The translations under genes and the position numbers were made by a program. Source: JADLGL01 sp963667605 (GTDB taxonomy: Bacteria > Pseudomonadota > Alphaproteobacteria > Rhizobiales > Kaistiaceae). Taken from it: a DNA stretch of 64,000 nt. Below the pieces are notes generated by a model. It was not told where the DNA came from and ran no database searches. It was given only the letters and a program-made list of their open reading frames with translations. The stretch spans positions 124,001 to 188,000 of the forward strand of contig CAXXUZ010000001.1 of assembly GCA_963667605.2 (NCBI GenBank), written 5' to 3'. Positions 18,462 through 26,663 of this stretch are shown piece after piece (the first letter of the stretch is position 1; every line of letters starts with the position of its first letter).

Positions 18462-19532
18462 ATGGCGAAGATTGTAACCATCTCGGTCGATGCGATGGGC
18501 GGCGACCACGGTCCCGTGGCCACCGTTGCCGGTGCCGATTTGGCGCTGAAGCGAGCCCCCGATTCGCGCTTTGTGTTCTTCGGCGATGAGGCAGCCATCG
18601 CGCCGGTGCTCGACCAGATGAGGTCGCTTAAAGCGGTGTCGAAAGTCGTTCACTGCGACATCGCGGTAAACATGTCCGACAGGCCGAGCCAGGCTTTGCG
18701 CCGTGGTCGGTGGAAATCGGGAATGTGGCGGATGATCGAGGCGGTGAAGAAGGGTGAGGCTGACGTCGCTGTTTCCGCTGGCAATACTGGGGCCTTGATG
18801 GCGATGTCTCGTATCTGCCTGCGAACATTGGCCGGAATGGACCGGCCGGCGATCGCGGCTCTGTGGCCAACGCTCGCCGGCGAGAGCGTCGTTCTGGACG
18901 TCGGCGCCACCATCGGCGCCAACGCGCAGCAATTGGTTGATTACTCGATTATGGGCGGAGCGATGGCGCGCGCTCTGTTCGGGAAGAGACGTCCTAGCGT
19001 CGGATTGCTCAATATCGGCGTAGAGGATGTGAAGGGGCTGGAGGAGGTTCGCGACGCCGGCCAGATGTTGCGGGAGGCGGACCTGCCTCATCTAAGCTAT
19101 GTCGGTTTTATCGAGGGCGATGATCTCGGCAAGGGCGTGGTCGATGTCGCCGTGACCGAGGGCTTTGCCGGCAACATTGCGCTGAAGACCGCCGAGGGCA
19201 CGGCGCGCCAAGTGGCCGGCTATTTGCGTGAGGAGATGAGTCGGACCTTGCGCGCAAGGCTTGGCTACCTCCTTGCCGAGCCGGCAATGAACGCGTTGCG
19301 CAGGAAGCTCGATCCCGCTCGCGTCAATGGCGGGGTCCTGCTTGGCCTGAACGGCATAGTCATCAAGAGCCATGGCGGCGCCGATGCCGCTGGCTTCGCT
19401 GCCGCGCTCACCCGCGGTCAGGCCATGGTCCGCAACGGCCTGCAATCGAAGATCCATCAGGATCAGGCTCATTTCCATCCCGCCAGCCAGCCGGACGCAG
19501 ACTATCTGCCAAGTGCCGCGGGTGCGATGTGA
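18462..19532 (+). CDS. plsX: Phosphate acyltransferase PlsX
   Basis: Converts acyl-ACP to acyl-phosphate for phospholipid synthesis; peripheral membrane. I chose the ATG at 18462 because the family opens with KIVTISVDAMGGDHGP; the 24 in-frame codons upstream are not family-like. The SAGNTGALMA motif and ATIGANAQQL, LLNIGVED and EGFAGNIALKTAEG blocks are diagnostic. It has 356 residues. It overlaps fabH by four bases (GTGA), consistent with coupled translation. Confidence 0.96.
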   Translation: MAKIVTISVDAMGGDHGPVATVAGADLALKRAPDSRFVFFGDEAAIAPVLDQMRSLKAVSKVVHCDIAVNMSDRPSQALRRGRWKSGMWRMIEAVKKGEADVAVSAGNTGALMAMSRICLRTLAGMDRPAIAALWPTLAGESVVLDVGATIGANAQQLVDYSIMGGAMARALFGKRRPSVGLLNIGVEDVKGLEEVRDAGQMLREADLPHLSYVGFIEGDDLGKGVVDVAVTEGFAGNIALKTAEGTARQVAGYLREEMSRTLRARLGYLLAEPAMNALRRKLDPARVNGGVLLGLNGIVIKSHGGADAAGFAAALTRGQAMVRNGLQSKIHQDQAHFHPASQPDADYLPSAAGAM

Positions 19533-20503
19533 AGTCAGTGCGTGGTGTGGTTCTGGGCTGCGGCAGCTATTTGCCCGAAAAGGTCTTGACCAACGACGAT
19601 CTCGCCAAGATCGTCGACACTTCTGACGAATGGATCGTCCAACGCACCGGCATTCGCAGGCGGCATATTGCCACCGATGACGAAGTCACCTCTGATCTGG
19701 CGGCGATAGCCGGTGGCCGCGCGTTGGCAGCCGCGGGGATGTCAGCTGACGATATCGATCTCGTTCTGGTTGCGACCACCACGCCAGACCATACCTTTCC
19801 GGCGACGGCCGCCGTGGTGCAGCGAAAGCTCGGCATCACTCACGGCGCGGCTTTCGATCTCCAGGCCGTCTGCACCGGTTTCATTTATGGCCTCGCTGCC
19901 GCCGACGCGTTGCTGAAAGCACATCAAGCCGAAAGGGCTCTGGTCATCGGCGCGGAGACAATTTCTCGCCTGCTCGACTGGAGCGATCGCTCGACTTGCG
20001 TCCTATTCGGTGATGGTGCCGGCGCCGTCGTCCTTGCCGCCGAGAGCGAGTCAGGGGCCGGAGATCGTGGCTTTCTCGCCTCGCGACTGCGATCCGATGG
20101 CCGTCATCAAGACAAACTCTACGTCGACGGCGGCGTCTCCGCCACCGGTACTGTCGGGCATCTGCGCATGGAGGGACGCGAAGTTTACCGTCACGCCGTT
20201 GGGATGATCGCCGGCGTCGTCGACGATTGCTTCGCGGCCACCGGGTTCGGTGCCGGCGACATCGATTGGTTCGTACCGCATCAGGCCAATATCAGGATCA
20301 TCGACGCCAGCGCCAAAAAGCTTGGCATCCCACTTGAGAAAGTTGTCCGTACGATCGAGAATCAAGGCAATACCTCCGCGGCCTCGATCCCGCTCGCGTT
20401 GGATGTTGCCGTTGCCGACGGACGGATCAAGCGAGGCGATCTAGTCTTGCTTGAGGCCATGGGTGGTGGGTTCACCTGGGGCGCCGCGTTAGTTCGCTGG
20501 TAG
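19529..20503 (+). CDS. fabH: Beta-ketoacyl-ACP synthase III
   Basis: Condenses acetyl-CoA with malonyl-ACP to start fatty-acid synthesis. It has 324 residues from GTG 19529. The catalytic triad is visible: C115 (QAVCTGF), H251 (VPHQANIRI) and N281 (NQGNTSAAS). It follows plsX with a four-base overlap and precedes ihfA by 142 bp. A weak stem after its stop (AGCC/GGCT with a T-run) may reduce read-through to ihfA. Confidence 0.97.
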   Translation: MKSVRGVVLGCGSYLPEKVLTNDDLAKIVDTSDEWIVQRTGIRRRHIATDDEVTSDLAAIAGGRALAAAGMSADDIDLVLVATTTPDHTFPATAAVVQRKLGITHGAAFDLQAVCTGFIYGLAAADALLKAHQAERALVIGAETISRLLDWSDRSTCVLFGDGAGAVVLAAESESGAGDRGFLASRLRSDGRHQDKLYVDGGVSATGTVGHLRMEGREVYRHAVGMIAGVVDDCFAATGFGAGDIDWFVPHQANIRIIDASAKKLGIPLEKVVRTIENQGNTSAASIPLALDVAVADGRIKRGDLVLLEAMGGGFTWGAALVRW

Positions 20504-20644
20504 CCGTTTTCTGGCTTTTTCTCATGGTCTTGCATCGGATCAAGTTGACCCAAAGCGGGGGAACCAATAGGTTCGCCTCCTCGCTGAGTGGGACGTGCAA
20601 GCAGCGACCAGCGGGCGCGCTAAAAGTACCGGGACAGCTACTTC

Positions 20645-20950
20645 ATGAGCGGCAAAACGGTAACGAGGGCCGATCTGTCCGAGGCGGTGTACAAACGGGT
20701 CGGTCTTTCCAGAACCGAATCTGCCGCCCTTGTCGAGACAGTTCTTGGCCACATAACCGACTGCGTTGTTGGTGGCGAAACGGTGAAACTGTCCTCGTTC
20801 GGGTCGTTTATCGTTCGGCCCAAGGGCGAGCGCGTGGGCCGCAATCCGAAGACCGGGGAGGAAGTCCCGATCTCGCCGCGTAGAGTGCTCGTGTTCAAGG
20901 CGAGCAATGTCCTCAAACAGAAGATCAACGACGCTTTGACCGGTCGGTAA
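20645..20950 (+). CDS. ihfA: Integration host factor alpha subunit
   Basis: DNA-bending nucleoid protein that pairs with IhfB. It has 101 residues. The HU/IHF fold has the beta-arm motif GRNPKTGEEVPISPRRVLVFKAS with its DNA-intercalating proline, and the N-terminal TVTRADLSEAVY typical of the alpha subunit. It is followed after 19 bp by a MerR-type regulator, the common ihfA-merR pair. Confidence 0.95.
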   Translation: MSGKTVTRADLSEAVYKRVGLSRTESAALVETVLGHITDCVVGGETVKLSSFGSFIVRPKGERVGRNPKTGEEVPISPRRVLVFKASNVLKQKINDALTGR

Positions 20951-20969
20951 CGGCACAATCGGGAAGTCC

Positions 20970-21533
20970 ATGAGCGGAACCAGCGGGCCCGACAACTCCG
21001 AAGCCGCCAAGAAGGCTCCGGACGCGTTCCGCACGATCAGCGAGGTCGCGGACGAGCTCGAATTGCCGCAGCATGTTCTGCGCTTTTGGGAGACGCGCTT
21101 TTCCCAGATCAAACCCCTCAAGCGCGGCGGAGGCCGCCGCTATTACCGGCCGCAGGATGTCGACCTCCTCCGAGGCATTCGCCACCTTCTCTACGGCGAG
21201 GGCTACACCATCCGAGGCGTGCAGCGGATCTTGCGACAGCAGGGTCTTCGTTTTGTCGTCGCCGCTTGGCACGGCGCGGTAGACGCCTCGATCGGCATTG
21301 ATTCCGATCTCGCCGACAATCGCGATCGACCGACCGCGCCTAGCGAGGATGAGTCGGCAAGCGCCCAGCGGATGGCGCAACGGCTTGCCCGGACACGCTC
21401 CCGGCCGTTGTCGCCACCACCCAAGCACACTGCCGCGGCTTTGCCGGGCCTGCCGCCAGATGCAGCGCGGCGCCTGGAAACGACCCTTTCCGAGCTATTG
21501 GAAATGAAGCGCTTGCTTGACGCGGCGCGATAG
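20970..21533 (+). CDS. MerR-family transcriptional regulator
   Basis: A 187-residue winged-helix regulator. The DNA-binding domain near residues 14-85 reads RTISEVADELELPQHVLRFWE then GGGRRYYRPQDVDLLRGI, with the canonical arginine-tyrosine wing. No metal-binding cysteines are seen. The C-terminal half is proline- and alanine-rich, ending in a short coiled coil (LSELLEMKRLLDAAR). Position after ihfA is conserved across alphaproteobacteria, but its targets are unknown. Confidence 0.9.
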   Translation: MSGTSGPDNSEAAKKAPDAFRTISEVADELELPQHVLRFWETRFSQIKPLKRGGGRRYYRPQDVDLLRGIRHLLYGEGYTIRGVQRILRQQGLRFVVAAWHGAVDASIGIDSDLADNRDRPTAPSEDESASAQRMAQRLARTRSRPLSPPPKHTAAALPGLPPDAARRLETTLSELLEMKRLLDAAR

Positions 21534-21583
21534 TTGATTCGGCGATTGCACCGCCATTATTGGACCCATATAGTCGCCGCTGT

Positions 21584-21660
21584 CGGAGCGTGGCGCAGTC
21601 TGGTAGCGCACTAGCATGGGGAGCTAGGGGTCGTGGGTTCGAATCCCGCCGCTCCGACCA
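21584..21660 (+). tRNA. tRNA-Pro (anticodon GGG)
   Basis: A 77-base cloverleaf. The acceptor stem CGGAGCG pairs with CGCTCCG, the anticodon stem CTAGC/GCTAG encloses loop ATGGGGA giving anticodon GGG, and the T-arm GTGGG-TTCGAAT-CCCGC is regular. CCA is encoded at 21658-21660. Confidence 0.95.
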
Positions 21661-21698
21661 TTGTCTCATTTGTCTTGGATTAGACCCACAGGACCTGG

Positions 21699-22998
21699 TC
21701 AGGAGACCGGCGCCCGGGCGATCGCCGCGCGGTAGATGTTTGGTTTGGGTTGGCGGGCGGCCATCTGTCGGCGTTGGCTAGTGCGTTCGGCAGCGTAAGC
21801 GCCCCACAAGATTCCGTAGAGGAGGAAGAGGTGCCGCCAATGGTCATTGTCGATCACGAAATGGGTGACGAGATGAGCGACGAACGCCGCCAAGGTGCAG
21901 ATGATAATCGGCTGCCACGGACGCGGTTTGAACAGCAGCGGCACTGAAATGATCATCGTCCAAATGGTCAGCGCTAAATAGGCGAAGCCGCCGAGCCAGC
22001 CATAGACCATGAAGCTCTTGAGCCACATATTGTGCTCATCTTCGCCGAATATCTTGCCGAAAGTGAACGGTCCAATGCCGAACGGCTTCTCCAAAGCAAG
22101 TGTGAAGCCGAGCGCCTGCCGGTCGAACCGGCCAAGGGCCCCGGCATCATAGCTCTGAACCAGCTGTGCCCTCTCGGCGAAGAGTGCGGAGGTGGCCCGG
22201 GAGTGAGAGCAAGACAGCGATCAAGGCGACGCCGACACCCACGCCGATCGCAAGATAGATCATAACCCGCGCTCGTGCCCCACCATTCCGCTGATTGATG
22301 AATGCTATCGCGGAGACAATCAGTAGGACGATGGCGGTCATGCCCCAGGCCGCCCGTGAAAAGGTCAGGATCAGCGCAGTCAGCATGATCAACGCGCCTA
22401 CCATCTGCCAACGCGAATCCCCCAACCGCCGGGTGAAGATCGTGTAGCTCAAATAGGAGAACGGCAGTATCATGAACGGCCCGAAGACGTTCGGGTCCTG
22501 GAAGGTGCCGCGAGCACGACCATATAGCGTGAAAAATTTCGAGGCTGGCAACAGCTCGAAATACCCCAGAATACCAATTATGGCAGTAGTGACGCCGACG
22601 GCAGTGTAAGCGTTGATGATGACTCGCAATCGCCTCTCGGGATCGGCGACGATCACTGCTGCGAACAGGATTGCCGAGGTGGCCAGGAGGGCGGTGGTAC
22701 TGAGATAGAGTATGGGATCGATGAAATCCTCGATAAACGCCAGTCCGATCATGCCGCCGACGACATACAGAAGCAGCAGGATCAGCAGCGGCAGAATGTA
22801 CCGATTGATCCTCAATCCGGCGATGATCCAGCCGACGGCCAGGCCGACAAGCGCCAGCTCATATGGCGCCGGTTCGAAGACGACGAAGCCGCCAAGAAAG
22901 ACCAGGATTGAGAGCGCCGTTTCGGCGATACGACGGGCCGGAACATGGCGCCGAGCCGACGCGAGCGCTGGCACCGCGGCGCCTATGGCCGAACTCAA
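21699..22998 (-). pseudogene. O-antigen-ligase/Wzy-like polymerase, frameshifted
   Basis: Multi-helix membrane protein resembling the O-antigen ligase (Wzy_C) family used to polymerise or ligate polysaccharide. The N-terminal frame (22998-22147, about ten helices, including RGTFQDPNVFGPFM) breaks at about 22177-22187. The C-terminal frame resumes as AERAQLVQSYDAGALGRF and continues to 21699 through FGIGPFTFGKIFGEDEHNMWL, a strong family motif. The frames differ by one base gained or two lost. A CT-rich run at the break (ACTCTTCGCC) suits loss of one CT dinucleotide, which would restore LFAERAQL. The gene overlaps the sugar transferase stop by four bases. Confidence 0.8.
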
Positions 22999-24578
22999 TA
23001 CGCGTTCTCCGATGTGAAAAGCCTGATCGGCGTTAGCGCCAGGATGTAGAGGTCGAACAACACCGACCAGTTCTCGATGTAAAAAAGATCATGTTCGACC
23101 CGCTGGCGTATTTTCTCGTGCGCATCGACCTCGCCGCGCCAGCCATTGATCTGCGCCCAGCCGGTGACGCCCGGCTTGACCCGGTGCCGCGCAAAGTATC
23201 CGGCGACGACATCGTTCCAGAGACGGTCGCCGGTATGGGCGTTGACCGCATGTGGGCGCGGACCGACCAGCGAAAGGTCGCCACGAATGACATTGATCAA
23301 CTGCGGCAATTCGTCGATCGAGGTCCTGCGGATGAAGCGGCCGACACGGGTCACCCGCGGGTCGTCGCGCGTCACCACCTGTCTGGCTTGCGGGTCCGAC
23401 ATGTCGTGACGCATCGACCGGAATTTCAGGACCTCGATCACCTCATTGTTGAAGCCGTATCGCTCTTGCCGGAACAGGACGGGGCCTTTGGATTCAACCT
23501 TTATCGCCAGCGCCGTCAGCAACATTATTGGACAGAATAGGATCACCAGAAGCGAGGCACAGACGACATCGAACGCCCGCTTAGCAACGGAGTCCCAATC
23601 GGCGATAGGCTTGTCGAAAATGTCGAGAAACGGGACGTTGCCGACACACGAATAGGACCTCGGTCGGAACCGCAGCTTGTTGCTGTGTGCCGACAAACGG
23701 ACATCGACCGGCAATACCCAGAGCTGCTTGAGGAAATGTAGAAGCCGGTTTTCGGCCGTGATCGGCAGCGAGACGATCAAAATGTCGATCCGGGCGACCC
23801 GACCGAACGCCACCAGCTCCGACACGGTGCCGATCTCCGGGTAGCCGGCGACGACAGCCGGCGACCGTTCGTCATCGCGGTCGTCGAAGATGCCACAAAT
23901 GCGAATGTCGCTGTCCGGCTGGGCTCGAAGTGCGGCAATAAGATCAGCTGCGGCATCCCCGCCCCCGACAATGACGGCGCGGCGCTCCAATCGTCGCTCT
24001 TGGGTCCATCGGCGGACAAGGCCCGCCAAGCCCAGCCGCATGCCGGCGAAGAAGGCCAGGCCGAAAAAGTACCAGGCAACACCAAATCCCCGCGAGAATT
24101 CGGCCCCGGATTTTGTCAGAAACGCCACAACTGCGAAAAGCGCGAAGACTAGCGTCCAGGCGATCCAGATGCGGCCGATCTGGGCAATGTGGGTACGCAG
24201 AGCCGGGACAGCGTAGCCGTCGGCCGCTTGAATTAGGATGATGATCAGAACTCCACCCAGGATCAGCGGAAGCGTGTAGCTTGCGTCGAGGCCGTCGACG
24301 GGAGCTACGTAGGCGACATAGACTATGGTCCCGATCAGGACGATGGCGAAGAAGTCGATCAATCTGACGACCCCGGAAAGAAGCGGAGCAGGGATCGAAC
24401 GCGCGGAGAGCGTCTTGGCTATGTCGCGGGCCTGCGCGCTGAGTTGGCCCGGGAAGCTTGCCGGCGCATCTTCCAAGGCCGACCACGCCACTGCGGATCG
24501 CGGCCCGAGTTGACCCTTTGAGGGAAGTTGGTTCAGCAAGAAGAATGACCACCAAATGACCGACAATGTCGGCGGCAA
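22995..24578 (-). CDS. Undecaprenyl-phosphate sugar phosphotransferase (polysaccharide priming)
   Basis: Polyprenyl glycosylphosphotransferase of 527 residues that transfers a sugar-1-phosphate to undecaprenyl phosphate, starting exopolysaccharide repeat assembly. Four N-terminal helices are followed by a CoA-binding-like fold (RAVIVGGGDAAADLIAAL). A fifth hydrophobic segment (FDVVCASLLVILFCPIM) precedes the catalytic domain with LFRQERYGFNN, LKFRSMR and IDELPQLINVIRGDLSLVGPRP. It matches WcaJ/ExoY-type enzymes in order and length. A 130-bp AT-richer gap upstream could hold its promoter. The exact sugar cannot be told from sequence. Confidence 0.92.
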   Translation of the reverse strand: MPPTLSVIWWSFFLLNQLPSKGQLGPRSAVAWSALEDAPASFPGQLSAQARDIAKTLSARSIPAPLLSGVVRLIDFFAIVLIGTIVYVAYVAPVDGLDASYTLPLILGGVLIIILIQAADGYAVPALRTHIAQIGRIWIAWTLVFALFAVVAFLTKSGAEFSRGFGVAWYFFGLAFFAGMRLGLAGLVRRWTQERRLERRAVIVGGGDAAADLIAALRAQPDSDIRICGIFDDRDDERSPAVVAGYPEIGTVSELVAFGRVARIDILIVSLPITAENRLLHFLKQLWVLPVDVRLSAHSNKLRFRPRSYSCVGNVPFLDIFDKPIADWDSVAKRAFDVVCASLLVILFCPIMLLTALAIKVESKGPVLFRQERYGFNNEVIEVLKFRSMRHDMSDPQARQVVTRDDPRVTRVGRFIRRTSIDELPQLINVIRGDLSLVGPRPHAVNAHTGDRLWNDVVAGYFARHRVKPGVTGWAQINGWRGEVDAHEKIRQRVEHDLFYIENWSVLFDLYILALTPIRLFTSENAY

Positions 24579-24710
24579 TTGGTAGGCGAGCTACGCTAAC
24601 AAAGCCTTGATAGGATTGTGAAAATTGGAAGTATTAAGGTTAATCCCGGGCTTCTTTATGTTTAGCATTAACAACGCAGAAAGCACTCTGGATCGGTCGG
24701 GATGCCCCAA

Positions 24711-25878
24711 TCAACGCCGGGATCCGATCGCCCGGCGATAAACGCGCTCCACGGCCTCTGCCATCGCCGCCACGGTGTGCACCGAACGCACCGCCTGGCG
24801 AAGGTCGGCAGCATCCTGAGTCAGCTTGCCAGCGTCGGACCGCGCCGCCGCCATCGCCGCCGTCAGCACCGCGACATCTCCTGGCGGGACGAGCCGGGCA
24901 GACTGGTCGCCAAATACCTCCGGGATGCCACCGACGGCCGTGGCGATCATCGGCATGCCCGCCGCTGCTGCCTCGAGCACGATGTAGGGCATCGATTCAG
25001 CGCGGGATGGGATAACCAGCACCCGGCCCGTCGCGAAGGCTTCCTTCGCCGGGACCGGATCGTGGAAGGCAATCGCCCTGCCGAGTCCGAGTTCCGCGAC
25101 CAGCGCGTGATATCGGTCGGCATCGTCACCGGCGCCGTAGATATGGGCCAAGATGTCCGGGCTCGATTCCCTCAGCATTGCCAGGGCGCGAATGAACACG
25201 TCCGGCCCCTTTAAGTCGCGCAACATCCCCACATAAAGGAAGTCGCGAGCATTAGACTGCGGGGCGATCAGATCGAATTCCTCGGGCCGGAGACCATTGA
25301 GGACGATCTCCGCCAGCTGACGGGGAGGGTGCACTTTGGCGGCATATGCGTCGGCCTCGTAACGCGAGACGAAGATGAAGGCATCGGTCAGCCGCTCCAG
25401 CATCCTTTCGACGGCGAAATAGACCCGGTGCCTGAGAGACCGCGGGTCGTAATGCATGCTACCGCCATGCGGGGTGTAGATGCGCGCCACGCGCACACCG
25501 GATAACCCTGGAATCGAGCCGGCAATGCGTGCATAGGCGCCGCCCTTAGCGCCATGCCCATGTAGGATGTTGGGGCCGAGCGGCTTGGCGGCCTTGTGGA
25601 CGCGTCGCGGCGGCGAAATCGGAAGACGCGATCTGCCTTCGCATCGGGATTCGCTGTAGCCCGAGTGCGAGCGTCGGCTTGATCTCAGCGAACAGTTGCT
25701 CTTCGAACGCGCCGCCGGTGCGGGAATCGCAGATGATTCCAACCTCGTGGCCGGCTGCGGCTTGGGCGGTCGAAAGATCCCGCACATGGCGAAACAGTCC
25801 GCCGACCGGATTGCGAAAACAGTGAACGATTCGCAATCGGTGCTCCGAAGCGGGCTCGGAGACCATCGCTTCCGGCAT
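24711..25878 (-). pseudogene. Group 1-type glycosyltransferase, frameshifted
   Basis: GT4-like glycosyltransferase. The N-terminal half lies in one frame from ATG 25878 (HRLRIVHCFRNPVGGLFRHVRDL, a GGLFRH acceptor loop). The C-terminal half lies in another frame from about 25610 (RVHKAAKPLGPNILHGHGAKGG onward to IGSRR). The C-terminal domain holds FLYVGMLRDLKGPDVFIRAL and the nucleotide-sugar motif ESMPYIVLEAAAAGMPMIAT. The join falls near 25606-25620, where one extra base, or two missing, separates FAAA from RVHK. It sits four bases below the export lipoprotein gene. Confidence 0.8.
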
Positions 25879-25881
25879 CGA

Positions 25882-26436
25882 TCAGAACAGGCGCTGGCGA
25901 ACAGTGATGGTATCGCCCGGGAAGACCTGATCGAGCATGCCCTCTCGCAGCGATATTGTGTCGCGGCCGAATTGTCGGACAATATCGACGGAAATGCGAT
26001 TGGCGCGCGGCGAAAAGCCGCCGGCAAGTGCGATCGCCTGTTGGACCGTGAGCCTCACTACATAGGGATATTGGCCGGAGGCGCCGACCTCACCCATAAC
26101 GAAAATCGGGCGAAATTGGGTGACTTGGACCGTAACGTCGGGATCGCGGAGATAGCCCTGCCTCAGAGCACCGGCGATGGTGCTCTCGAGGCCCTGAGGG
26201 GTTCGGCCACGGGCGCCGATCGAACCGACGAGCGGCATCGAAATCAGACCGGCTTCGTCGATCGTGTGGGCGCCGCTGAGATCGGGCTGGCCGAGAACGA
26301 TAATCTGAAGCCGGTCGCCGCTGCCGAGGAGCAATTGCCCGCTCGGCGGAGGTTCGACAAATGGCTCGGGCTGAGCGACACAGGCCGCCAATAGCACCAG
26401 GGCCAGAAGCGGGCTGAACAATCGGATCGGCTTCAT
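25882..26436 (-). CDS. Polysaccharide export lipoprotein (Wza/GumB family)
   Basis: Periplasmic/outer-membrane protein of the Wza-type polysaccharide export family. From ATG 26436 a lipoprotein signal peptide ends at C19 (LLAAC). The Poly_export domain follows (LGSGDRLQIIVLGQPDLSG, LISMPLVGSI) and then a SLBB-like domain (VMGEVGASGQYPYVVRLTVQQAIALAGG). At about 184 residues it is short, with a single SLBB domain, as in many alphaproteobacterial exopolysaccharide loci. It heads the minus-strand polysaccharide genes and diverges from the Wzz-type gene across about 230 bp. Confidence 0.9.
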   Translation of the reverse strand: MKPIRLFSPLLALVLLAACVAQPEPFVEPPPSGQLLLGSGDRLQIIVLGQPDLSGAHTIDEAGLISMPLVGSIGARGRTPQGLESTIAGALRQGYLRDPDVTVQVTQFRPIFVMGEVGASGQYPYVVRLTVQQAIALAGGFSPRANRISVDIVRQFGRDTISLREGMLDQVFPGDTITVRQRLF

Positions 26437-26663
26437 CCATGGTTCCAATCACGGCACATCGTAAGGTCAATCTTGGCGCTTATGGTTAACGTTCGGTGAA
26501 GATGAGCGGGCATTCAAAGCAAAGGCAGCTCAACAGCTTCCGGCTCACCGTCCTTCATCAAATATTAACCACGATGGTTGCGCTTTAGCGCTGGCCGCAG
26601 CCGCCAAGAGTACGGTTGTGTCGCCGTTCGGTGCAGTCAAAACGATCCTCTGGAAGCAGTCCA

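Noticed and set aside
21340..21669. Minus-strand frame with RRDSNPRPLAP
   Set aside because: It is the antisense translation of the tRNA-Pro gene running into merR.
24600..24680. CtrA-like half sites (TTAA motifs) before the sugar transferase
   Set aside because: TTAA motifs are present but not in the TTAA-N7-TTAA spacing, so there is no convincing site.
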